Below the pieces are notes generated by a model, which was given only the letters and a program-made list of their open reading frames with translations, did no database searches and was not told where the DNA came from. A DNA stretch of 30,316 nucleotides from Frankiales bacterium (lineage in GTDB: Bacteria; Actinomycetota; Actinomycetes; Mycobacteriales; SCTD01). The position numbers were made by a program, and so were the translations under genes. Positions 13,945 through 21,429 of the stretch are shown here, piece by piece; position 1 is the stretch's first letter; each line of letters opens with the position of its first letter. The stretch covers positions 1-30,316 of the forward strand of contig JAODNB010000032.1 in assembly GCA_025464795.1 (NCBI GenBank), given 5' to 3'.

Positions 13945-15570
13945 TCACGGGATCGTCTGAAGGGCTCCGGTGTACCGGAAGCAGCCGCACGACGTGCTGA
14001 AGCTCATGAAGTAGGCCTTGTCCTGCGGGTCGTTGCGGCCGGGACGGAACGACTGGCCGTCGGAGCCGAGTCCGCCCGCGGGTTGGAAGGTCGAGCCGAG
14101 GGAGGCGACCCCCTCCAGGAAGACCCTCTCGGTCACGACGGTCGTCGCCTTCTGCAGAGCGGCCTGCACGAGGTAGAGGCTGGTGCACGCGATGTAACCG
14201 ATGCCCTGGGCGTTGGAGCTGTCGAACTTGATGCCGTGGTCCTTCATGACCTTTGCGCACCTGCGCCGCAAGGAGTTCGCGTAGGGACCGTTGTCCGGGT
14301 TGAGACCTGGGTTCAGGTCGAGGTTCGGCAGCCAGCCGTACCCGACCGATCCGGTGGCCTGCTGCGCCGTCATGAGGCCTGCGGTCAGCAGTGCCTGGGG
14401 TCCGTTCGCGCTGTTGAAGGCGTAGCGCGGGTAGTACTTCTGCGACTGCGCGCTGGCGAGGAAGAACTCCGCGAGCGCCGCCTTCGCCTCGAAGATGACC
14501 ACGTGGGTCACGCCCCGGCTCGCAAACGTCAGCTCCGCAGACTGCACGGCAGCGGCCTGACGGGAGACGTCGCTCGCGGTGCTGTTCTCCGCGACCTGGA
14601 TCACGATGGGGTCGTAGCCCTGCTTCTGCAGCGCAGGGACCAGGTAGCGCTTCACTGCACTCGAGAACACGTCATCGCTGTAGGTCAGCAGGCCGACCTT
14701 CGCCTTGCCCGTTGGGGCAGGCTGTCCGGTCGTGGTGTTCCACGGGGTGAAGTACTTCTGGGCGACCAGTGGGCCTACGTGGTACGCCGCGAGCCGGTCG
14801 ATGTTGGCGTACCCCTGCTCGATGAGACCGGGGTACCTGCGGAAGGCCGCCGCGCCGAAGGCGGGGAGGTCGTCATCGAGGACAGGGATCCCGGCCTTCT
14901 CCATGCAGGCGACGTAGGACTCCGGGCCCGGCCCAGTCGCGACGAAGACCCGCTGATCGCGCGTGAAGGTCTGGCACACGGCGCTGAACTGCTGGTCGGT
15001 GGTCTGGCTCGAGGTGGAGTCGACCTCGGCGTACACCGGCACCAGCTTGCGACCTGCGACACCCCCGTGCTTGTTGATGTCGTCGATGACCGCCAGCTCA
15101 TCCGCCCGGGAGTCTCCGCTCGTCAGCCCACTCGCACCGGTGGCCTGGTTGAGAGCCCCCGCGCTGCGGTCCCGGATCAGCCCGACCCGCACCTCGCTGG
15201 CGGAGACTCCGGCACCCGATGCCCCCGACTGCGCAGCGCTCCCCGAGCCGCCGCCCGAACCGCCCCCGGAGCTGCCGCCCGCGCCGCTGCTGGACAGGCC
15301 CGTGCTGCCGGTCGTGGATCCGGCGCCGCCGCTGAGACCGCTCGACGCGCTGGCGCCGGAGCCCCCGGTGGTCCCGCCCGGCACCGACAAGCCGTCCGCC
15401 GACGAGGAGGGCGTACCGCCTGCGGGTGTCCCGGCCGAGGTCCCGCCCAACCCGTCGCCGGCGGTTCCCACCGAGGCCGTGCCTCCCTGCTGAGCTGTCG
15501 AGCCGCAGCCGACAGCCAGGGCCAGGACGAGCAGTGCCGGGACGATCCTGAAGCGTGCGGACGGGGACAT
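13945..15570 (-). CDS. Branched-chain amino-acid-type ABC substrate-binding lipoprotein
   Basis: A 541-residue secreted lipoprotein. The signal peptide ends in a lipobox LAVGC with acylated Cys22. Residues about 25-125 are an unusually long Ser/Gly/Ala/Thr linker. From about 125 (VSASEVRVGLIRDRS) to the end there is a type-I periplasmic binding fold of the LivJ/Peripla_BP_6 kind, with the segments INKHGGVAGRKLVPVY, VFVATGPGPESY and YSDDVFSSAVKRYLVPALQKQGY. The N-terminal domain has several Cys, and the last 20 residues hold a Cys-Gly-Cys. No permease or ATPase gene is near, so it may serve a distant transporter or act as a sensor. AGGAGG precedes the ATG. Confidence 0.85.
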   Translation of the reverse strand: MSPSARFRIVPALLVLALAVGCGSTAQQGGTASVGTAGDGLGGTSAGTPAGGTPSSSADGLSVPGGTTGGSGASASSGLSGGAGSTTGSTGLSSSGAGGSSGGGSGGGSGSAAQSGASGAGVSASEVRVGLIRDRSAGALNQATGASGLTSGDSRADELAVIDDINKHGGVAGRKLVPVYAEVDSTSSQTTDQQFSAVCQTFTRDQRVFVATGPGPESYVACMEKAGIPVLDDDLPAFGAAAFRRYPGLIEQGYANIDRLAAYHVGPLVAQKYFTPWNTTTGQPAPTGKAKVGLLTYSDDVFSSAVKRYLVPALQKQGYDPIVIQVAENSTASDVSRQAAAVQSAELTFASRGVTHVVIFEAKAALAEFFLASAQSQKYYPRYAFNSANGPQALLTAGLMTAQQATGSVGYGWLPNLDLNPGLNPDNGPYANSLRRRCAKVMKDHGIKFDSSNAQGIGYIACTSLYLVQAALQKATTVVTERVFLEGVASLGSTFQPAGGLGSDGQSFRPGRNDPQDKAYFMSFSTSCGCFRYTGALQTIP

Positions 15571-16047
15571 ACGCCTCCTGGACTAGGTGCCTGCGTCGAT
15601 CCTCGCCAGGCGAGGCGCGTCTTCACATTGGCCGCAGGCACAAGTCCGCGGACGCCAGATCGGCCGCTGCGACGACACCGTCGCACGTGTGGCTCGCGGG
15701 ATACTGCCCGTGGCCCGGCCCCGCGTGTCACAATGAGTCATCAGAGCTGCCTGTCCGTCAGGACCTGCGGCTGCCGGGCACGCAATGTCAGCGGTCGGCA
15801 TGAACTCCAGTTCCGGGCAGTGTCGGCTCCCGCAGCACGGCCTCGAGCCGGCCCGCTTGTCGAGGTGGCACACGACCAAGGGCGTGCGCCGACACCGATG
15901 ATCCGCCCGCGCCGCTGCCGGCGCCGCCCCTGACCCGGTCCGAACGAACGACTCGTGTGGTCTCGAGGAACCAGTCACCTGTGAGCTTCTGCCCGTTCAC
16001 AGGCAAAGGGGACCACTTCCCGGTTCAACAGGACGACGGTCACCCGA
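15571..16047. other. 477-bp gene-free regulatory stretch
   Basis: The stretch separates the lipoprotein gene (minus) and the histidine kinase gene (plus). Open frames here have no recognisable protein character. The left 115 bp carry four inverted repeats, listed separately. Near the kinase side, CCTGTGA (15978-15984) and TCACAGG (15997-16003) form a 7-bp dyad with a 12-nt loop. The middle, about 15700-15960, shows nothing I can interpret. Confidence 0.6.
15587..15685 (-). promoter_or_regulatory. Structured leader with nested inverted repeats before the lipoprotein gene
   Basis: Read on the minus strand towards the gene, the order is: TGCGACG/CGTCGCA hairpin (arms 15668-15674 and 15679-15685, 4-nt loop), the palindrome GTCCGCGGAC (15644-15653), then an outer stem GTGCCTGC/GCAGGCAC (15634-15641 with 15587-15594). 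That stem encloses a tight hairpin CCTCGCC-N-GGCGAGG (15601-15615). The outer stem ends 7 nt before the AGGAGG ribosome site at 15574-15579. It could be a cis-acting RNA or a cluster of protein-binding dyads; it matches no riboswitch I know. Confidence 0.4.
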
Positions 16048-17208
16048 ATGAGCACCCTTCCCGCACAGCAGAGCGCCGCCCACCTCCTCCCAGGCCGACA
16101 GGTCCACACCGACCCCGGTCTGATGGCCCAGATCGTCGCCGCCGCGGCCGATGCCATCTTCAGCGAGGACCTCGACGGCCGCATCACGAGCTGGAACGCC
16201 GGTGCGGAACGGCTCTACGGGCGGCCCGCCCGCGAGATGCTCGGCAAGGACACCGAGACGCTTCTGCCCGAGGAGACGGCGGAGCAGCTCGGGAACGTCC
16301 ATGCCCTCGCGCTGTCCGGAGAGCGCGTGGAGCACTTCGACACCTGGCACCTCCGTCCTGACGGGACGAGGGTCCCGATCTCCCTGACCGTGTCACCGCT
16401 GCGGGACGCCTCAGGAGCGGTCGCGGGCCTGGCCACCATCGCCAAGGACGTGACGGAACGGCTTCAGCACAGCGCCGCCCTGGAGGAGGCGCACCGCACT
16501 CTCGAGAAGCAGCACGTCGCACTCCGACGCTCCAACCGCGACCTCGAGCAGTTCGCCTACGTCGCCTCGCACGACCTCGCCGAACCTCTGCGCGTGATGA
16601 CCGGCTTCGTGCAGCTCCTGGAGAAGCGGTACGCCGACGTGCTGGACGAGCGCGGGCGCCGCTACGTCTTCCACGTCGTGGACGGTGCGGCACGGATGCG
16701 GATCTTGATCGGCGACCTGCTGGAGTACTCCCGCTTCCTGCGCTCAGAACCTGGCAGCGAGGCGGTCGACACGAACGCCGTCGCCCGACGGGCGGTCGCG
16801 TCGGCGGATGCTGCCGACGTGGAGATCGGCGACCTGCCGGCGGTCTGGTGTGACGAGGCCGCCGTCTTCGCGGTGCTGCAGAACCTCATCAGCAACGCGG
16901 TCAAGTTCCACCGGCCGGACCTCACCTCCCACGTCAAGGTTGCTGGGGAGGTCATCGACGGAGTGGTGCAGCTCTCCGTCGACGACGACGGCATCGGCAT
17001 CGAGGAGGAGTACCGCGAGCGGGTCTTCGGCATGTTCTCGCGACTCCACGTCCGGGAGGAGTACGCCGGAACGGGCATCGGTCTGGCGATCGTGCAGCAG
17101 GTGGCCGAACGGTCCGACGGTCGCGCCTGGGTGGAGACGTCTCCGCTCGGAGGCTGCCGCTTCTGCATCACCCTGCCGGCCCCGCCGAAGAGCCGGGGCA
17201 CGGCATGA
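16048..17208 (+). CDS. PAS-domain sensor histidine kinase, phytochrome-kinase-like
   Basis: A 386-residue soluble kinase. A PAS domain covers about 25-135 (DAIFSEDLDGRITSWNAGAERLYG), followed by a coiled-coil. The dimerisation/phosphoacceptor helix contains FAYVASHDLAEPLR with His175. The ATP domain has N-box Asn279/Asn283 (NLISNAVKF), G1 DDDGIGI (312-318), F-box VFGMFSRLH and G2 GTGIGL (341-346). The usual QEPLR after the His is AEPLR. There are no membrane helices, so it senses a cytoplasmic cue. ATG 16048 lies after AGGACG. Its stop overlaps the response regulator start, making a clear pair. Confidence 0.9.
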   Translation: MSTLPAQQSAAHLLPGRQVHTDPGLMAQIVAAAADAIFSEDLDGRITSWNAGAERLYGRPAREMLGKDTETLLPEETAEQLGNVHALALSGERVEHFDTWHLRPDGTRVPISLTVSPLRDASGAVAGLATIAKDVTERLQHSAALEEAHRTLEKQHVALRRSNRDLEQFAYVASHDLAEPLRVMTGFVQLLEKRYADVLDERGRRYVFHVVDGAARMRILIGDLLEYSRFLRSEPGSEAVDTNAVARRAVASADAADVEIGDLPAVWCDEAAVFAVLQNLISNAVKFHRPDLTSHVKVAGEVIDGVVQLSVDDDGIGIEEEYRERVFGMFSRLHVREEYAGTGIGLAIVQQVAERSDGRAWVETSPLGGCRFCITLPAPPKSRGTA

Positions 17209-17630
17209 ACGGCCACCCGGAGCTGGTGCACATCCTGCTCGTCGAGGACAGCCTGGCCGACATCGAGCTGACGCTCGAGGCCCTGCAGGGAGCCAAGGTC
17301 GCCAACGAGGTCACGGTCGCGCGCGACGGGGCCGCCGCCATCGCCCGCCTCAGGGACCGCGCGCAACGCAGGCCGGACATGGTCATCCTGGACCTCAACC
17401 TGCCACGGATGACCGGACACGAGGTGCTGGCCCGGATGCGCGAGGACGAGCTCCTACGACGCATCCCCGTCGCTGTGCTCACGACCTCGTCAGCAGAGTC
17501 CGACGTGGCCAAGACGTACGACCTCGGAGCGAACTGCTTCCTGACCAAGCCCGTCGACATCGACGAGTTCGTGCACGTGGTCCAGTCGATCGACGACTTC
17601 TGGCTCGGGCTCGTCAGGTTGCCGCAGTGA
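17205..17630 (+). CDS. Single-domain response regulator, Rcp1-like
   Basis: A 141-residue receiver domain with no output domain. Acidic pocket residues sit in LLVEDSLADIELT, the phosphoacceptor is Asp63 (VILDLNLP), the switch Thr is in VLTTSS, and Lys115 is in FLTKPVD. The extended alpha4-beta5 region and C-terminus (FVHVVQSIDDFWL) match the Rcp1 family that partners phytochrome-type kinases. It is coupled to the kinase upstream (ATGA) and to the GGDEF-EAL gene downstream (GTGA), so it probably carries phosphate from His175 to, or controls, the c-di-GMP enzyme. Confidence 0.92.
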   Translation: MNGHPELVHILLVEDSLADIELTLEALQGAKVANEVTVARDGAAAIARLRDRAQRRPDMVILDLNLPRMTGHEVLARMREDELLRRIPVAVLTTSSAESDVAKTYDLGANCFLTKPVDIDEFVHVVQSIDDFWLGLVRLPQ

Positions 17631-19993
17631 TCCCGCTGATCAGCGCGCCCAGCCAGTCCCTGGGCCACAACAGCGAGCTGCGGCTGCTCGTCATCGAGGA
17701 CTCCACCGCTGACAGCGAGCTCGTCCTGGCGCTGCTCGAGGGCGAGCTCCCCCATGCCGTCGTCGACACCGCTGCCAACCTCCATGACGCTCTCGACCGA
17801 CTCCGCGCCTCGCCCTTCGACCTCGTGCTCGCGGACCTGTCCCTGCCCGACGCCGACGGGCTGTCCGTCGTCCACGCGGTGCGAGCCGAGTACCCCCAGA
17901 CCGCCCTGCTGGTCCTCACCGGCAGAGAGGACGGCCAGCTCGCGCTGTGGGCCTTGGCCGAGGGAGCGCAGGACTACCTGGTGAAGGGCGAGCACGACGG
18001 GCCGCGACTGGCGACAGCCTTGCTGCACGCGCTGCAGCGACAACGGTCCGAGGAGCAGGCCCGGAGCTACCTCCAGCTCGCCCGCGGACTGCTGGACGCC
18101 CTGGAGGCACCGACCTGCGCGGTCGGCCCCGACGGCGTCATCGTCGCGATGAACGCTGCCTGGCAGGAGTTCAGCGCCGACCCAGAAGGCGTTTCGGGCA
18201 GCTGGGGCATCGGGACCAGCTACCTGCGCAACTGCGACCAGCTGGTCGAAGCCGGGCTGGAGTCTGCGGCCGACGCCCAGGCTGTTGCTGACGGCCTGCG
18301 CAGCGTCCTCGCCGGCGAGGCGCTGCGACACCAGTTCGAGTACGCCCGGCAGGGGACAGCAGAGGCCCGCTGGTTCAGCGCCAGGATCACCCCGACCGAG
18401 ATCGGCGACGGCCGCGGCGCCGTGATCAGCCACGTCGACGTGACCGACATGCACCGTGCGCAGGTGGCACTGGCGCACCAGGGCCTGCACGACGCACTGA
18501 CGGGGCTGCCCAACCGGGTGCTGCTCAGCGACCGGCTCAAGCAGGGGTGCGCCGACGCCCACCGCCGTGGGCGACGGGTCGCGGTGGCCTTCCTCGACCT
18601 CGACCACTTCAAGCGCGTGAACGACAGCCTCGGTCACGCCGCCGGCGACATCCTGCTGGTGCAGGTGGCGCAGCGCCTTGCCAGTGTGATGCGGGAGGGA
18701 GACACGCTGGCCCGCTACTCAGGGGACGAGTTCGTCATCGTCTGGCGCGACCTTGCGCTCGACGAGGACCTGACCGCCCTCCCGGCGAGGGTGTTCGAGG
18801 TCCTCACTGGTCCCTTCGACCTCGGAGACACGTCCATCAACCTCTCTGTCAGCGTCGGTATGGCCGCCAGCGGAGGTGACGCGGCCGGGTCGGTGGATGA
18901 GCTGCTCATGGCGGCTGACGCGGCCATGTACGACGCCAAGCGCCAAGGCGGGGCGCGGCTGAGGGTGTTCAGCGCCGAGCTCCGCGAGGAGCTGGACGAG
19001 TTCATGACGACGGAGGTCGACCTCCGAGCGGCACTGCAGCGATCGGAGCTGGTGCTCCACTACCAGCCGGTCATCGACCTCACCAGCGGGAACCCCGTCG
19101 CGGTCGAGGCACTCGTGCGGTGGGATCACCCGCAACGAGGGCTGCTCACCCCGAGCCACTTCATCCCCGTCGCCGAGACCAGTGGCCTGATCGTGCCGCT
19201 CGGGAAATGGGTCATCGAGCGCGCGTGCCGCGACGCGGCCGCCTTCCACGGGGCGGCTGAGGGCCTTGACGTCGCGGTCAACCTCTCGGTGCTGCAGCTG
19301 ATACAACCCGACATCGTGGGGCAGGTCCGCGGCGCCCTGCAACGGAGCGGCCTCGCACCCGAGCGGCTGCTGCTCGAGGTCACCGAGTCCGTGTTCATGC
19401 ACGACGTCGAGGCCGCAGCAGCGACGCTGAACGGCCTCGCTCAGCTCGGTGCCCGGATCGCCATCGACGACTTCGGCACCGGCTACAGCTCCCTGCTCTA
19501 CCTGCGCCGCTACCCCATCCGCGCCTTGAAGCTGGACCGGGCGTTCGTGTCCGGCATCGGCCTGTCGCTCAACGACGAGGCGATCTGCAACAGCGTCGTG
19601 GCCCTCGCCCGCGCCATCGGTGCGACGTCCATCGGCGAGGGCGTCGAGACGGTGGAGCAGTTCGCTGCCCTTCGGGCGCTGGGGTGCCAGCAGGGACAGG
19701 GGTTCCTGTGGTCCGCAGCAGTGCCAGCAGCAGACCTTGCCCGGGTTGTCGTGTCGTGCTCAGGCATCGAGGTGCCCGACGGCTCTCGCACGGCTCGCCG
19801 GCGCTCTGCGGCAGCGGTGCTTCCCGAGCTGGTCCAGCGCGTGGAGTCTCATCGGGCGCGGGGCTGGTCGGAGTACACGATCGCCGCGGCGCTGAACCAG
19901 GACGGAGTGCTGCGGCCAGGCGCGACCCGTTGGACCGCCGCTGCTCTCAGCAGGCATGTCCCCAGGATGCCCAACCCGCAGACCCCTCCCTGA
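17627..19993 (+). CDS. REC-PAS-GGDEF-EAL c-di-GMP enzyme with recombinase-like C-terminal tail
   Basis: A 788-residue protein starting at GTG 17627, which overlaps the preceding stop. A receiver covers about 17-135 with Asp70 and Lys120. A PAS-like domain lies at about 150-280. The GGDEF domain (about 285-450) has SGDEF at 365-369 and an inhibitory-site RxxD at 356-359. The EAL domain (about 460-710) has EALVRW at 494-499, TES, DDFGTGYSSL at 614-623 and EGVET. Both enzymatic sites look intact, so it may make and break c-di-GMP. Residues about 730-783 (VESHRARGWSEYTIAAALNQ... RWTAAALSRHV) resemble the DNA-binding tail of serine recombinases, which is unusual here. Confidence 0.9.
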   Translation: MIPLISAPSQSLGHNSELRLLVIEDSTADSELVLALLEGELPHAVVDTAANLHDALDRLRASPFDLVLADLSLPDADGLSVVHAVRAEYPQTALLVLTGREDGQLALWALAEGAQDYLVKGEHDGPRLATALLHALQRQRSEEQARSYLQLARGLLDALEAPTCAVGPDGVIVAMNAAWQEFSADPEGVSGSWGIGTSYLRNCDQLVEAGLESAADAQAVADGLRSVLAGEALRHQFEYARQGTAEARWFSARITPTEIGDGRGAVISHVDVTDMHRAQVALAHQGLHDALTGLPNRVLLSDRLKQGCADAHRRGRRVAVAFLDLDHFKRVNDSLGHAAGDILLVQVAQRLASVMREGDTLARYSGDEFVIVWRDLALDEDLTALPARVFEVLTGPFDLGDTSINLSVSVGMAASGGDAAGSVDELLMAADAAMYDAKRQGGARLRVFSAELREELDEFMTTEVDLRAALQRSELVLHYQPVIDLTSGNPVAVEALVRWDHPQRGLLTPSHFIPVAETSGLIVPLGKWVIERACRDAAAFHGAAEGLDVAVNLSVLQLIQPDIVGQVRGALQRSGLAPERLLLEVTESVFMHDVEAAAATLNGLAQLGARIAIDDFGTGYSSLLYLRRYPIRALKLDRAFVSGIGLSLNDEAICNSVVALARAIGATSIGEGVETVEQFAALRALGCQQGQGFLWSAAVPAADLARVVVSCSGIEVPDGSRTARRRSAAAVLPELVQRVESHRARGWSEYTIAAALNQDGVLRPGATRWTAAALSRHVPRMPNPQTPP

Positions 19994-20029
19994 GCCCGCG
20001 ACAGCCTGAGGGTTGTCCGCCTTCTCCGA

Positions 20030-20650
20030 TCAAGGCTGGGAGAGGAAGTACGCGCGCAGGTCGGCGGCGATGTCAGCCGGGGGCGTCCGTCGCGGGTAAG
20101 CAGTGGCCGCGCCGGCCTCGAGGAAGGGCGCGGTCTCCCACTCGTTGGTGACCTGGGCCACCACGACGGCTCTCGGTGCATAGGCCCGCACCGCCTTCGT
20201 GACCTCGAGCCCGTTGATCATCGGAAGCTTGTCCTCGACCAGCACCACATCGGGCTGCTCAGCCACCACGACACCGACCGCCTCCGCGCCGTTCTCCAGC
20301 TGGGCGATCACCGCAACCCCGCCGTGTTGCAGCTCGAGGGCGACCTTGGCCCTGAACCAGGGGCTCCGGTGGACGATCACCGCTCGGAGCGGGGCCGTGC
20401 GGTGGACGTCGCCAGACATCCGCAGCTGTTGGGCCGTCCAGTCCTGCAGGGCCTGCCGCTGCCGCTCGACGACGTCTCGCCGCCGAGCCAGGTCCAGCCG
20501 GTCCTCTCTGGTCGTCGCAGCATCGAGGTCGAGCTCCGAAGGCCGATGACGACACGTCCAGGCCTCGATACCGCGCAGCTGGTCCAGCAGTACGCCGGTC
20601 TCGGTCCTGGGCACTGCCAGCGGACGTACCCGGTCTTCGATCATCGTCAC
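20030..20650 (-). CDS. Receiver-domain protein with N-terminal helical region, no output domain
   Basis: A 206-residue protein. Residues 1-80 are charged and helical (ELDLDAATTREDRLDLARRRDVVERQRQAL) with no domain I know. Residues about 87-205 form a receiver-like domain: LRAVIVHRSPWFRAKVALEL, VVLVEDKLPMINGLEV with an aspartate in the phosphoacceptor position, and VVVAQVTNEWETAPFLEAG. The usual acidic pair at the start is missing (VHRSPW), and the conserved Lys appears as Arg (YPRR), so phosphorylation is doubtful. It could be a pseudo-receiver. The start is GTG 20650 or ATG 20644; no clear Shine-Dalgarno decides. It converges on the c-di-GMP operon with 36 nt between stops. Confidence 0.72.
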   Translation of the reverse strand: MTMIEDRVRPLAVPRTETGVLLDQLRGIEAWTCRHRPSELDLDAATTREDRLDLARRRDVVERQRQALQDWTAQQLRMSGDVHRTAPLRAVIVHRSPWFRAKVALELQHGGVAVIAQLENGAEAVGVVVAEQPDVVLVEDKLPMINGLEVTKAVRAYAPRAVVVAQVTNEWETAPFLEAGAATAYPRRTPPADIAADLRAYFLSQP

Positions 20651-20874
20651 AGCAACACACCATCCCGCGGTGAGGAGCGACGCGCACCAGCTCCGGCAGC
20701 CCTGTCATGCCGTGATGTGCGTCATGGCTGCTTGCTCAACCGCAACGAATATTATCAAAACCTGTCAAGTGCCGCAGCCCGAAACCGGATGCGGCTGGGT
20801 CGGCCGTGGGGTGTGACCTCCGGACGACGGGGTACCCACAAGAAGTCGATCTTGAGCCCGCGCGAAGGCGGCTC
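20651..20874. promoter_or_regulatory. Divergent intergenic region with an AT-rich core
   Basis: The 224-bp gap between the receiver gene (minus) and the heptad-repeat gene (plus) contains the most AT-rich stretch of the area at about 20741-20770 (GAATATTATCAAAACC). On the minus strand TTGACA occurs at 20768-20763, a -35-like hexamer, but no good -10 sits at 17-18 nt. A promoter for one or both genes is likely here; its exact place is not clear. Confidence 0.35.
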
Positions 20875-21429
20875 ATGAGCATCGAGAGAGGACGTAGCGG
20901 CATGACTGCGGACGACCCGCGACCCGACGTGGTGCAGGACGAGGTCGCCACCGCTGCCGACCTGAGGGACCGTGCCGCCGCCGCACGGGATAGCGCTGCC
21001 GACGAGCGGGACCGTGCCGCCGACGAGCGTGACGCTGCCGCGGATCGGCGCGACGCGCGGTTCGCCGCCAGCCAGGCGGACGTTCAGCTGCTCGTCCAGC
21101 GTGCCCTGGCGCGCGACAAGCGGGCCGAGGAGCGCGATCGGCGCGCAGAGGCGCGGGACGTGCGGGCCAGCAGTGATCCTGATCACGACGCTGCTGGACT
21201 GCGGCGGTCCAGCGCCGTCGACCGGCTCTACTCCGGCGTGGACCGCGATCTCGGGGCCGGTGACCGCGCCGACCTCCTCGCCGTCCGCCGTCGGACCGTC
21301 CAGGAGCAGCAGACCGCGGTCGACGACCGCCAGGACGCCGCACTGGACAGGGTTCAGTCCGAGGCGGATCGCATGGATGCGGGCAGCGACCGGGACGCGG
21401 CACGCAAGGACCGCCAGCGTCGGACCTGA
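20875..21429 (+). CDS. Heptad Asp/Arg-repeat helical protein, unknown
   Basis: A 184-residue, extremely charged protein with no hydrophobic core. Asp recurs every seven residues in one unbroken phase: 32, 39, 46, 53, 60, 81, 88, 95, 116, 123, 130, 151, 158, 165, 172, 179. In the first half each Asp is preceded by Arg (RD; at 81, 88 and 95 too); in the second half each is followed by Arg (DR). The consensus is roughly RDxAAxxRD. It should form a long charged helix or coiled-coil. Similar RD-repeat segments occur in actinobacterial proteins without known function. ATG 20875 has GAAGG at 6 nt; ATG 20902 is an alternative. Its stop overlaps the methyltransferase start. Confidence 0.75.
   Translation: MSIERGRSGMTADDPRPDVVQDEVATAADLRDRAAAARDSAADERDRAADERDAAADRRDARFAASQADVQLLVQRALARDKRAEERDRRAEARDVRASSDPDHDAAGLRRSSAVDRLYSGVDRDLGAGDRADLLAVRRRTVQEQQTAVDDRQDAALDRVQSEADRMDAGSDRDAARKDRQRRT

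Noticed and set aside
13837..15933. 698-codon plus-strand frame opposite the solute-binding lipoprotein
   Set aside because: No motif; the minus-strand lipoprotein has a lipobox, linker and binding fold.
15583..15978. 131-codon minus-strand frame in the gene-free stretch
   Set aside because: Low-complexity, no Shine-Dalgarno and no recognisable domain; the stretch is richer in inverted repeats than in codon signal.
19809..19993. A separate recombinase gene fragment after the EAL gene
   Set aside because: The tail is in frame with the EAL domain with no stop or start between, so it is part of the same protein.
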